Of a DNA stretch of 64,000 nucleotides, positions 7,975 to 15,643 are shown piece by piece. How positions within the stretch are numbered: position 1 is the stretch's first letter; each line of letters begins with the position of its first letter. This DNA comes from Micromonospora wenchangensis (GTDB lineage: Bacteria; Actinomycetota; Actinomycetes; Mycobacteriales; Micromonosporaceae). Where the stretch lies: contig NZ_MZMV01000020.1 in assembly GCF_002210435.1 (NCBI RefSeq), positions 1-64,000 on the forward strand, given 5' to 3'. A program made the position numbers and the translations under genes. A model generated the notes under the pieces. It ran no database searches. It saw nothing but the letters and a program-made list of their open reading frames with translations, and had not been told where the DNA came from.

Positions 7975-9218
7975 GCCCCGACCGCCTCGACGGTGCCGGC
8001 CCGGTCACCCGGGCCGGGCCGGCCGGCCCCGGCGTCCCCGTGACCGTCGGGAGCGGCCAGCCGGCCGTCGAGCACCGCCCGGGTGAGCCGTTCCAGGGCG
8101 GTCACCCCGACGTGGAGGCAGCGTTCGTCGACGTCGAACGCGCCGGAGTGCAGCGGTGCGCCGCCCTGCTCGCCGGTGACGCCGAGCTTGACGTACAGGC
8201 TGGGGCCGAGCGCGGCGAGCAGTGCGAAGTCGTCGGTGGTCAGTGGGGGTTCGGTCAGGTCGGCGACCTCGACCACCCCGGGCAGTTCGGTGCGGGCGAG
8301 CGCCACCAGGGCTGCCGCGTTGCGGACCGGCGGCATCTCGTTGGCCCAGGTGAACCGCAGCCCGAGGTCGAGCGCGGCGGCCTGCTGCCGGGCGATCCGC
8401 TCGATGACCTCCTTGAGCCGGGCGCGGACGGCCTCGTCGTGGGTGCGCAGCGTGCCGGTGGCCTCGGCCCGCTCGGCGACCTGGCTCTGGCTGGCCCCGC
8501 CGGCGATCGTGCCGATGTTGAAGGCCACCAGTTCGTGCGGGTTGCGGGAGCGGGCCACCCCGGCGTGCAGCAGGTTGACGATGCCGGCGAGACCGAGGAT
8601 CGCGTCGCGGCCCAGGGCCGGAGTGGCGGCGTGCGCGGCCCGGCCGGTCACCTCGAACCGGAAGGCGTCCTTGGCCGCCATCGCGGTCACCCGGTCCACC
8701 CCGATCGTCCCCACCGGCAGGTCCGGCCAGCAGTGCAGGCCGAGGACGGCGTCGAAGCGCCGGTCGCGCAGGGCCTCGTCGGCGAGCACCGCGGCGGCGC
8801 CGGAGGTCGCGCCGAACGGGATCTCCTCGGCCGGCTGGAACAGCACGGTCACCGAACCCCGGGCGGGCGGGTCGGCGGCGAGCCGGGCGGCGACCCCGGC
8901 CATCACGGTCATGTGCACGTCGTGCCCGCAGGCGTGACACACCCCCGGGTTGGTCGACGCCCAGGGCACCTGCTTGGCGTCCTGCACCGGATAGGCGTCC
9001 ATATCGGCCCGAAGCAACACCGAGGGTCCTTCGGCATGTCCTTCGATCTCCGCGAGTAGGCCGGTGCCGGCTAGGCCGGTGCGGACCCGGGCGATCGGCG
9101 CGAGCCGCCCGGCGAGCACGGCAGCGGTCTGCTGTTCAGTGAACCGCAGCTCGGGCTGCTGGTGGAGCTGCCGACGCAGCCGTACCAGATCGTCAACGTC
9201 CTCGTGCGCCTGCACCAC
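7971..9218 (-). CDS. M20-family metallo-amidohydrolase (hippurate hydrolase/aminoacylase-like)
   Basis: About 415 aa. Metal-site motifs are intact: LLRADMDAYPV, GVCHACGHDVHMTVM, the catalytic LFQPAEE and LHCWPDLP. A dimerisation domain (FEVTGRAAHAA) interrupts the catalytic domain as usual. The family removes acyl groups from amino acids or related amides. A GTG exists at 9227, but AGGAG abuts it; the GTG codons at 9218 or 9215 are correctly spaced from that ribosome site, so 9218 is chosen. As first gene of the sugar-import operon it is out of place, and may deacylate an N-acylated sugar or a sugar amide. Confidence 0.8.
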   Translation of the reverse strand: MVQAHEDVDDLVRLRRQLHQQPELRFTEQQTAAVLAGRLAPIARVRTGLAGTGLLAEIEGHAEGPSVLLRADMDAYPVQDAKQVPWASTNPGVCHACGHDVHMTVMAGVAARLAADPPARGSVTVLFQPAEEIPFGATSGAAAVLADEALRDRRFDAVLGLHCWPDLPVGTIGVDRVTAMAAKDAFRFEVTGRAAHAATPALGRDAILGLAGIVNLLHAGVARSRNPHELVAFNIGTIAGGASQSQVAERAEATGTLRTHDEAVRARLKEVIERIARQQAAALDLGLRFTWANEMPPVRNAAALVALARTELPGVVEVADLTEPPLTTDDFALLAALGPSLYVKLGVTGEQGGAPLHSGAFDVDERCLHVGVTALERLTRAVLDGRLAAPDGHGDAGAGRPGPGDRAGTVEAVGA

Positions 9219-9328
9219 GCGGTTCACTCCTCGCCTACGTCCGATAATCCGGACCTAATTGAGACAAGAACCTAAGCGAGGGGTCCTCCCGCGTCAATGG
9301 GCAGCTCAGAATCGGTTAGGGTCCGCCC
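9219..9328. promoter_or_regulatory. Divergent promoter region between the M20 gene and the amidohydrolase
   Basis: About 110 bp of lower GC. TAATTGAGAC at 9256-9265 matches parts of the other divergent region at 2086-2213. A second possible element, GATAATCCGG, lies at 9243-9252. It probably holds both promoters and the operator of the pathway regulator. Confidence 0.45.
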
Positions 9329-10171
9329 ATGGAACGCGCCGACGCCCACCTGCACCTGTTCGCCGACGGTTATCCCGGCCGGTACGGAAGGTCACCGGCC
9401 GGGGGTGACGAACTCGCCGTCTACCGGACGTTGCGCCACGAACACGGCATCGCGCGGGCCCTCGTGGTCGGCTACGAGGGCGGCCCGGAGTTCACCGGCA
9501 ACAACCGACATCTCGCCCGGCTCGCCGCCGAGCACGACTGGATCGCCCCCCTGGCGTACGTTCCGGTCACCGGCGTCGACCCCGCCGGACTGGACCGCAT
9601 CCGGTCGGCGGGATTCGCCGGCCTCGCCGCGTACCTGCCGGACCCGGCCGCCGCCGACGCCTTCGCCGACTGGCTGACGCGGACCGCCACGACGCTCACC
9701 GACGCGGCGGCGCTGCTCAGCCTCAACGCCCCACCCGAGGCCGCCGGCCGCCTCGGCCGGGCACTGGCCGCCCTCGACGGGTGTCCCGTGCTGTTCAGCC
9801 ACCTCGGCCTACCCGGCCGGCAGCCGGCCGTCCCGGACCTCCCGGCCGCCGCCGACCGGCTCGCCCCGCTGACCGACCTGGCCCGGCTGCCCCACGTCGG
9901 GGTCAAGGTCTCCGGCCTGTACGCGGTCAGCGACCCCGCCGAGGGCTACCCGCACCCCGCCGCCCGACCCTTCGTCGAGACGCTGCTGCACCACTTCGGG
10001 ACGCACCGGCTCTACTGGGGTTCCGACTTCGCCCCCAGCCTCGACCACGTGTCGTTCGCCCAGACCCTGTACCCGGTCGGGCTCGACGGGCTCTCCGCCG
10101 CCGAGGCGGCCGACGTGTCCGGCGGCAACCTGCTCCGCGCCCTGGACCGCCGCGCCGCGGCGACGCGCTGA
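9329..10171 (+). CDS. Amidohydrolase-2 family (COG3618-like) hydrolase, possible sugar lactonase
   Basis: 280 aa TIM-barrel hydrolase. Motifs of the L-fuconolactonase/2-pyrone-4,6-dicarboxylate lactonase group are seen: ADAHLHLF at the start, VLFSHLGLPG after the middle, VKVSGLYAVS and YWGSDFAP near residues 220-235, with the Asp of GSD as likely general base. Opening of an aldonolactone to the aldonic acid would fit the step before the dehydratase at 2214. The gene is divergent from the import operon and shares its promoter region. Assignment to the lactonase role is inference. Confidence 0.7.
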   Translation: MERADAHLHLFADGYPGRYGRSPAGGDELAVYRTLRHEHGIARALVVGYEGGPEFTGNNRHLARLAAEHDWIAPLAYVPVTGVDPAGLDRIRSAGFAGLAAYLPDPAAADAFADWLTRTATTLTDAAALLSLNAPPEAAGRLGRALAALDGCPVLFSHLGLPGRQPAVPDLPAAADRLAPLTDLARLPHVGVKVSGLYAVSDPAEGYPHPAARPFVETLLHHFGTHRLYWGSDFAPSLDHVSFAQTLYPVGLDGLSAAEAADVSGGNLLRALDRRAAATR

Positions 10172-10256
10172 CCGGAGCGGACCGGCCCGGGGCGCGGTGG
10201 CGTCCGACCTGCGGGGCGGCAGGCCACCAGCCTCTTCGGACACTTGACGTCATCGA

Positions 10257-10270
10257 TGTTAGCGATAACG
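10257..10270. promoter_or_regulatory. LacI-type operator upstream of the exported GH43
   Basis: The sequence TGTTAGCGATAACG is palindromic (GTTA/TAAC arms) apart from one mismatch in the centre, and closely resembles the GTTAGCGCTAAC class of LacI-family operators found before glycosidase genes in actinomycetes. It sits about 47 bp before the start codon, where it would overlap the promoter. No LacI gene is in the window. Confidence 0.6.
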
Positions 10271-10316
10271 TACGGGGACCACCGCCACCCCGCCTCCACC
10301 ACCCCGAGGTGCCCCG

Positions 10317-11699
10317 TTGAAGCGTCGTACCCTGCTGTCCGCCACCGGCGCCGCCCTCGCCGGCGCCACCCTGCTACGCCCTGCCGCCGCGTCCGCCGCG
10401 TCCGCCGCCCCCGGCGACGGCTACGTCATGGCCTACTTCACCGAGTCGCCGAGCATGACCGCCGCCAACTACGGACTGCACCTCGCCGTCAGCACCGACG
10501 GCCTGAACTGGACCCCGCTCAACCAGAACCGCCCCGTCGCCACCCCCACGCTGGGCAGCCGGGGCCTGCGCGACCCGTTCGTCCTGCGCAGGCAGAACGG
10601 CGGCTTCGTGGTGCTCGCCACCGACCTCAACGGCACCGACTGGAACTACCAGAGCCAGTACCTGCACGTCTGGGACTCGGCCGACCTGCGCACCTTCACC
10701 GGCTACCGGCTGCTCAAGGTGCACTCCCTGGCCACCCACGCCTGGGCGCCCGAGGCGTACTGGGACCCCGGGCGCGGCCAGTACGCCGTCGTCTACTCCG
10801 CCGTCACCGGCGGCCGCAACGTGCTGATGGTCAACTACACCGCCGACTTCGTGACCGCGTCCGCCCCGCAGACGTTCTTCGACCCCGGCTACGACGCCAT
10901 CGACGGCAGCTTCGTCAGCGTCAACGGGGTCAACTACATGTACTTCAAGAACAACACCAACAGCACCCTGCTCGGCACCCGCTCCACCACCCTCAACCCG
11001 GGCAGCTTCAGCATCCACACCGCCGCCATCGGCCCCGGCCGGGGCGTCGAGGCCCCGCAGATCGTCAAGTCCCACACCGCGAACACCTGGTACCTGTGGG
11101 GCGACACGTGGAGCCCCAACGGGCGGTTCTTCTGCTGGCAGACCACCAACGTGGCAGGCGGTGCGTGGAGCCTGCTCAACGACCGGGCGTACACCCAGCC
11201 GCTGAACTCCAAGCACCCCGGGATCGCCCCCGTCACCGCGGCCGAGCTCACCGCGCTCACCGCCGCCTGGGGGGTGCCCACCTGGAACCGGATCAAGTCG
11301 TACAACTTCCCCGACCGCTACGTGCGGCACGGCAACAACGTCGGCCGCATCGACACGTACCCGTTCGAGCCGTACCAGGACCAACTGTGGACCCTGGTGC
11401 CCGGCCTGGCCGATCCGGCCGGGGTGTCGTTCCGCTCGGTGAACTACCCCGACCGGTACCTGCGCCACTACGACTACACGATCCGGCTGGCGGCCAACGA
11501 CGGCACCAGCGCGTTCCGGGGCGACGCCACGTTCTACCGCACGGCCGGCCTCGCGGACTCCTCGTGGACGTCGTTCCGCTCCTACAACTTCCCCGACCGG
11601 TACCTGCGCCACTACGACTACCTGCTGCGCATCGACCCGCTCACCAGCGGCTCACCGGCCACCGACCGGCAGGACGCCACCTTCCGCATCGGCTACTGA
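10317..11699 (+). CDS. Exported GH43 glycosidase with C-terminal CBM42 (AbfB) domain
   Basis: 460 aa. A twin-arginine signal (MKRRTLLSATG) with an Ala-rich h-region is followed by a five-bladed propeller domain: GLRDPFVLRR, HAWAPEAYWD (probable catalytic Glu) and YDAIDGSFV (probable Asp). From about residue 320 the AbfB repeats appear three times (IKSYNFPDRYVRH, FRSVNYPDRYLRHYDY, FRSYNFPDRYLRHYDY), which bind arabinofuranosyl side chains. The likely role is release of arabinose from arabinan or arabinoxylan outside the cell. The start is TTG behind GAGGTG. The LacI-type operator upstream fits induction by sugar. Confidence 0.85.
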   Translation: MKRRTLLSATGAALAGATLLRPAAASAASAAPGDGYVMAYFTESPSMTAANYGLHLAVSTDGLNWTPLNQNRPVATPTLGSRGLRDPFVLRRQNGGFVVLATDLNGTDWNYQSQYLHVWDSADLRTFTGYRLLKVHSLATHAWAPEAYWDPGRGQYAVVYSAVTGGRNVLMVNYTADFVTASAPQTFFDPGYDAIDGSFVSVNGVNYMYFKNNTNSTLLGTRSTTLNPGSFSIHTAAIGPGRGVEAPQIVKSHTANTWYLWGDTWSPNGRFFCWQTTNVAGGAWSLLNDRAYTQPLNSKHPGIAPVTAAELTALTAAWGVPTWNRIKSYNFPDRYVRHGNNVGRIDTYPFEPYQDQLWTLVPGLADPAGVSFRSVNYPDRYLRHYDYTIRLAANDGTSAFRGDATFYRTAGLADSSWTSFRSYNFPDRYLRHYDYLLRIDPLTSGSPATDRQDATFRIGY

Positions 11700-11782
11700 C
11701 ACGTCCGGAACTGCGCACGGCACACCGACGGTCGGTCAGCCCTGCCCGCCGGTGCCGGCGCGACCGGTCCTATTCTGGCGCG

Positions 11783-12727
11783 ATGTCGTACGCCGAACTC
11801 CGTGTCGATGAGTGGAACGACCGGTCCGAGCAGGCCGCCGGCCGACTCGCCCGGGAGATCGCGGCGCGGCACGACCTGACCGTGGTGGGCCTGCGGGACA
11901 CCGGTTACGCGGGACGCCGGCACCGCACCGCGCTGTTCGACCGGGGCGGGCTGCGGTTCGCGCTGGTGCCCGGCGGCCGGCCGACGCTCGGCTACGACGG
12001 GACGCGGTTCCACCCCGGCGCGGGCCAGGCGGCCAGCTACGCCGACAGCGCGCAGGAGTACGGCCTGCCGCCGCTGACCGAGTACGTCGACGCGATGACC
12101 TCGCCGGTGCGCGACGTCGACCTGCCGGCGATGCTGGTCGCGGTGGAGGCGTTCGAACCCGGCGAGATGCCGGTGCCGCCGGACGACCCGCGGGTCGGCG
12201 AACTCGTCGCGTCCCTTGAGCACCGGGGCGACGGGGTGGCCACCGTGAGCTCCGCCGACGGCCTGACCGTCGAGCTGGACGCGACCGGCCGGGTGACCCG
12301 CGCGGTGCTGGTCGAGGAGTTCGACCACGACGAGGCGATGGCCGCCCTGACCGCCCTCGGCCTGCGGACCACCAGTCCGGACGAGTGGGAGTGGGCCTGC
12401 GGCGCGGGCGCGAGCACCCTGTTCCGCTGGGGCGACGACACCCCCGACGACGGCTACCCGGTCGAGCACCGCACCGGGGCGCACCGGACGCCGAACCTGT
12501 GGGGGCTGGCGATCGGCCAGGACCCCTACCGGTACGAGGTGACGACCGAGCCGACGGTGGTCTGCGGCGGCGACGGCGGTGTCGTCACCTGCGGCGGCAG
12601 TGGCTTCTTCCTCGGCTGGCTGACCCTCGCGACCGCCTACCGCGACGGGGACTTCGGCCGGTGGCTCGCCTCCGACGACGGCTACGCCGACGAGACCCTG
12701 ACCCGACCGGTGATCGGCCTGACCTGA
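11783..12727 (+). CDS. Uncharacterised protein with a formylglycine-generating-enzyme-like C-terminal motif
   Basis: 314 aa, soluble. The N-terminal two thirds are acidic and of no family I recognise. At about residue 200 it contains TSPDEWEWACGAGASTLFRWGDD, which resembles the EWEWAAR...YPWG signature of FGE/SUMF1-fold proteins, and near the end GGDGGVVTCGGSGFFLGWLTLAT. It may be a divergent FGE-fold protein. It stands alone between the GH43 gene and the HxlR gene. ATG chosen at 11783; upstream in-frame sequence is only shadow of the GH43 gene. Confidence 0.6.
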   Translation: MSYAELRVDEWNDRSEQAAGRLAREIAARHDLTVVGLRDTGYAGRRHRTALFDRGGLRFALVPGGRPTLGYDGTRFHPGAGQAASYADSAQEYGLPPLTEYVDAMTSPVRDVDLPAMLVAVEAFEPGEMPVPPDDPRVGELVASLEHRGDGVATVSSADGLTVELDATGRVTRAVLVEEFDHDEAMAALTALGLRTTSPDEWEWACGAGASTLFRWGDDTPDDGYPVEHRTGAHRTPNLWGLAIGQDPYRYEVTTEPTVVCGGDGGVVTCGGSGFFLGWLTLATAYRDGDFGRWLASDDGYADETLTRPVIGLT

Positions 12728-12775
12728 TCCGCCGACCGGCGCGGGCGGTGCCCGGAACCGGTGCGGAAGTGCCGG

Positions 12776-13165
12776 TCAGCGCAGGTCCACCCGACCCTGG
12801 CGGGCGTGTTCGCGGTCGTAGGCCTCCTGCGCGTCGAGCATCGCGCCGAGGTGGTCGTGCGCCCACCGCACGGCCAGCGCGATGGCGGGCAACAGGGTCC
12901 GGCCCAGCTCCGTCAGCGCATAGTGGACGCTGCGGGGTGGGCCGGGATGCTCCGTGCGGGCGACGAACCCGTCCCGCTCCAGGTCACGTAGCGCCGTCGT
13001 CAGCACCTTCGCCGTGACCGGGCCGATCTGTGCCCGGATGGTGGAGTACCGCATCGGCTCCTGCGCCAGCAGGGAGATCACCATCGCCGTCCACTTGTCG
13101 CCGATGCGGATCGGCGCGATCCCGGACGGGCAGACCGGATCGAAGCGCGCGGCGGGGTCCGTCAC
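12776..13165 (-). CDS. HxlR-family winged-helix regulator
   Basis: 129 aa. The family pattern is clear: a Cys near the N terminus (DPVCPSG), GDKWTAMVISLLAQEPMRYSTIRAQIGPVTAKVLTTALRDLERDGFVARTEHP and VHYALTELGRTLLP. HxlR proteins sense aldehydes, quinones or redox state, often through that Cys. It is divergent from an NAD(P)-binding reductase at 13292, with a perfect inverted repeat between them, the classical arrangement of a repressor and its target. Confidence 0.9.
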   Translation of the reverse strand: MTDPAARFDPVCPSGIAPIRIGDKWTAMVISLLAQEPMRYSTIRAQIGPVTAKVLTTALRDLERDGFVARTEHPGPPRSVHYALTELGRTLLPAIALAVRWAHDHLGAMLDAQEAYDREHARQGRVDLR

Positions 13166-13181
13166 CGGGCCAGCCTAACGA

Positions 13182-13199
13182 GGTTTCCCGGAGGAAACC
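13182..13199. promoter_or_regulatory. Inverted repeat, probable HxlR operator
   Basis: GGTTTCC-CGGA-GGAAACC, perfect 7-bp arms, 16 bp upstream of the HxlR start and about 90 bp before the facing reductase gene. Confidence 0.6.
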
Positions 13200-13291
13200 C
13201 CGGTGCCCGCTACCGTGGCGCAGCCGGTGCCGTCCGCCGCCGTACGCGCGGGGGGCACCGGAACGTCGGCAGCGCGGGAGAGGGGCGACCA

Positions 13292-13945
13292 GTGGCCAGG
13301 ATCGTGGTGTTCGGTGCGGGTGGAAAGGCGGGCAGGGCGATCGTGGCCGAGGCCGCCGGCCGTGGGCACGAGGTCGTCGCGGTCGTCCGGGACACCGCCC
13401 GGTACGCCGACCTCGCGGGCTGCGGCGTCGCGGTGGTCGCGGGCGACGTCACCGACCGGTCGCAGGTCGCCGCCCTGGTCGAGGGCGCGGGCGCGGTGGT
13501 GAACGCGGTCGCCCCCGACGCCGGGGACGACCCGCGGACGTTCTTCACCGCCGCCGCGAACGCGCTCGTCGACGCCGTCGCCGCGACCGGCCGGGGCCGC
13601 CTGGTGGCCATCGGCCTGGCGGCCTACCTCGACGTCGCGCCCGGCGTCCGGATCATGGACACCCCCGGATTCCCGGCGCAGTTCCAGGACTTCGCCAGGG
13701 CCCACGCGGCGGCGCTGGACGTGCTGCGGGAAGCACCGGCGACGGTGGAGTGGTCGGTGGTGGTGCCGGCGACGGAGTTCGACCCGCAGGGCGGGCGGAC
13801 CGGGACGTACCGCGCGGGCGGCACCGGTCTGCTGACCGACGCCGACGGCGTCAGCCGCATCTCCTACCGCGACTTCGCCGTCGCCGTCCTGGACGAGGCC
13901 GAGCAGGGCGCGCACCCGCGCACACACTTCGCCGTCGCCTACTGA
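13292..13945 (+). CDS. NAD(P)H-binding atypical SDR (NmrA/YwnB-like)
   Basis: 217 aa. The N-terminal cofactor motif VVFGAGGKAGRAIVAEA is of the atypical SDR type (GxxGxxG), followed by VVAGDVTDRSQV and VVNAVAP. The rest matches NAD(P)-binding domains of the NmrA/YwnB group, which lack the Tyr-xxx-Lys pair and act as quinone or flavin reductases or redox sensors. GTG start at 13292 gives the Rossmann strand directly. Likely controlled by the divergent HxlR regulator. Confidence 0.8.
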   Translation: MARIVVFGAGGKAGRAIVAEAAGRGHEVVAVVRDTARYADLAGCGVAVVAGDVTDRSQVAALVEGAGAVVNAVAPDAGDDPRTFFTAAANALVDAVAATGRGRLVAIGLAAYLDVAPGVRIMDTPGFPAQFQDFARAHAAALDVLREAPATVEWSVVVPATEFDPQGGRTGTYRAGGTGLLTDADGVSRISYRDFAVAVLDEAEQGAHPRTHFAVAY

Positions 13946-13966
13946 CCGCCGGCGGCGTCGCACGGG

Positions 13967-14000
13967 CGGTGCGGCACCGACCCGACCGGTCACCGCACCG
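13967..14000. terminator. Possible convergent terminator
   Basis: CGGTGCGG and CCGCACCG arms with an 18-base loop, between the NAD(P)-binding gene and the facing RamB-like gene. The stem is short for the loop. Confidence 0.4.
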
Positions 14001-14018
14001 GGGTGACGCCCACCGGTC

Positions 14019-15404
14019 TCAGCCCTTCAACGGGTACGGGATGAAGGTGCTGCGGTTCTCGTCCAGGTCGAGCCGGCCGGTGATCGGCGCGGCGGCCCGC
14101 TGCGGGCAGGTCATCCGCTCGCAGGTCTTGCACCCCGGGCCGATCGAGGTGACGGCGTCGGCGTCGTACAGGTCGATGCCCCGGGAGTAGACCAGCCGGT
14201 CGGCGTGCCTGATCTCGCAGCCGAGCCCGATCGCGTAGACCTTGCCGGGCTGGTTGTAGCCGCCGTGGTGCCGGGTGATGGTGCGGGCGATCCACAGGTA
14301 GCGCTGCCCGTCGGGCATCGCGGCCACCTGCACCACCACCCGGCCGGGCGCGCCGAACGCCTCGTAGACGTTCCACAGCGGACAGGTGCCGCCGGTGAGC
14401 GAGAACGGGAAACCGGTGGCGGACTGGCGTTTGGACAGGTTGCCGGCCCGGTCGACCCGGACGAACGAGAACGGCACCCCGCGCGCCCGGGGCCGTTGCA
14501 GGGTGCTGAGCCGGTGGCAGACGGTCTCCCAGCCCATCGTGAAGTGCTGGGTGAGCAGGTCGATGTCGTACCGGTGCTGTTCGGCCGCCGCGAGGAACGG
14601 CCCGTACGGCAGGATCAGCGCGGCGGCGAAGTAGTTGGCCAGGCCGACCCGGGTGAGGATCTGGGTCTGCGGGTCGTCGAACCGTTCCTCCTCCACGATC
14701 TCGTCGATCACGTCGGCGTACTCCAGCAGGGCGATCTGCGCGGCCATCCGCATCGCCTCCTGCCCGGCGCGCAGCGACGTCGACAGGTGCAGGGTGCGGG
14801 TCTGCGGCCGGTAGCGGTGCAGCTCGTCGCCGAGCAGGGTGGCGTCGTCGCGGCGTACCTGCACGCCGTGCCGCTGGGCGAGCCGGTCCTGGAGGGTGGA
14901 CCGGACCTCGCCGCGGCGCATCCCGATCGTCGCGGCGAGCCGTTCGGCCGCCTCGTCCAGATCCGGCACGTAGTTCTGCCGCCGGTAGAAGAACTCGGTC
15001 ACCCGGTCGTGCGGGCTGCGTCCGACCGTCTCCCGGTCGCCCAGCAGCTCGGCGAGCTGCTCGTCGGCCTGCCGGTAGCGGCGGTGCAGGTCGAGCACGG
15101 CCTCGGCGACCTCGGGCAGCCGGCTGGCGAGTTCGGTGAGGTCGGCGACGCCCGGCCGGCCGGGTAGCGCCTCGCGCAGCCCGGCGACCAGCCGGGGGGT
15201 GTCCCGGGGGGCGAAGACCGTCGGGTCGACCCCGAACACCTCGGTGATGCGCATCAGCACCGGCACGGTCAGCGGCCGGGTGTCGTGCTCGATCTGGTTG
15301 AGGTAGCTGGGCGAGATGTTGAGCAGCCGGGCCAGCCGGGACTGGCTCAAGGCGCGGTCCTCGCGCATCCGGCGCAGCCGGGCACCCGCGAACGTCTTGC
15401 TCAC
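14019..15404 (-). CDS. ramB: RamB/ScfR-type regulator of acetate and glyoxylate metabolism
   Basis: About 461 aa. N-terminal XRE helix-turn-helix (LRRMREDRALSQSRLARLLNISPSYLNQIEHDTRPLT... region), then a long IrrE/DUF2083-type domain (VGLANYFAAALILPYGPFLAAAE, RRRGVPFSFVRVDRAGNLSKR-like segment) and a C-terminal Cys cluster GCKTCERMTCPQR. In Corynebacterium and Mycobacterium RamB represses aceA and aceB; here the gene is divergent from exactly these genes. The frame is open further upstream, but GGGGAGG precedes the GTG codons at 15407/15404, where the HTH begins, so the longer version is rejected. Three TTCGCA elements lie before it, suggesting autoregulation. Confidence 0.85.
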   Translation of the reverse strand: MSKTFAGARLRRMREDRALSQSRLARLLNISPSYLNQIEHDTRPLTVPVLMRITEVFGVDPTVFAPRDTPRLVAGLREALPGRPGVADLTELASRLPEVAEAVLDLHRRYRQADEQLAELLGDRETVGRSPHDRVTEFFYRRQNYVPDLDEAAERLAATIGMRRGEVRSTLQDRLAQRHGVQVRRDDATLLGDELHRYRPQTRTLHLSTSLRAGQEAMRMAAQIALLEYADVIDEIVEEERFDDPQTQILTRVGLANYFAAALILPYGPFLAAAEQHRYDIDLLTQHFTMGWETVCHRLSTLQRPRARGVPFSFVRVDRAGNLSKRQSATGFPFSLTGGTCPLWNVYEAFGAPGRVVVQVAAMPDGQRYLWIARTITRHHGGYNQPGKVYAIGLGCEIRHADRLVYSRGIDLYDADAVTSIGPGCKTCERMTCPQRAAAPITGRLDLDENRSTFIPYPLKG

Positions 15405-15455
15405 CACGATCACCTCCCCGCTGCTCTTTCGGCAGCCCAGCGCCCCTTGGCAGAG

Positions 15456-15483
15456 TGCGAATATACCTGTTCGCAACTTCGCA
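15456..15483. promoter_or_regulatory. Cluster of TTCGCA elements, probable RamB binding region
   Basis: TGCGAA at 15456-15461 faces two direct copies of TTCGCA at 15470-15475 and 15478-15483. Known RamB sites contain TTTGC/GCAAA-type cores, so this AT-rich island between ramB and aceA is the obvious operator. Related half-motifs (GTGAACTTC, CAGAACTT) continue to about 15510. Confidence 0.55.
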
Positions 15484-15643
15484 GAACCGGGTGTGAACTT
15501 CTCAGAACTTGGCTTTTTCCGTCCCTCGACCACGTCCCGGACCCCGTGTGACCGTGGGTGACACGCCGGCCGGGCGACGCGCTCGCACCGCCGGACGGCA
15601 CGACGGCCGGTGCCGGCGTCACGACATCCGAGGAGACGAGATC

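Noticed and set aside
1..10171. Calling the locus an L-fucose pathway outright
   Set aside because: Mutarotase, lactonase and dehydratase families fit several deoxy- and hexose sugars, and no specificity residue could be checked.
14019..15533. A longer RamB-like protein starting at 15533
   Set aside because: It would run through the AT-rich operator region, and the ribosome site with the HTH points to 15404/15407.
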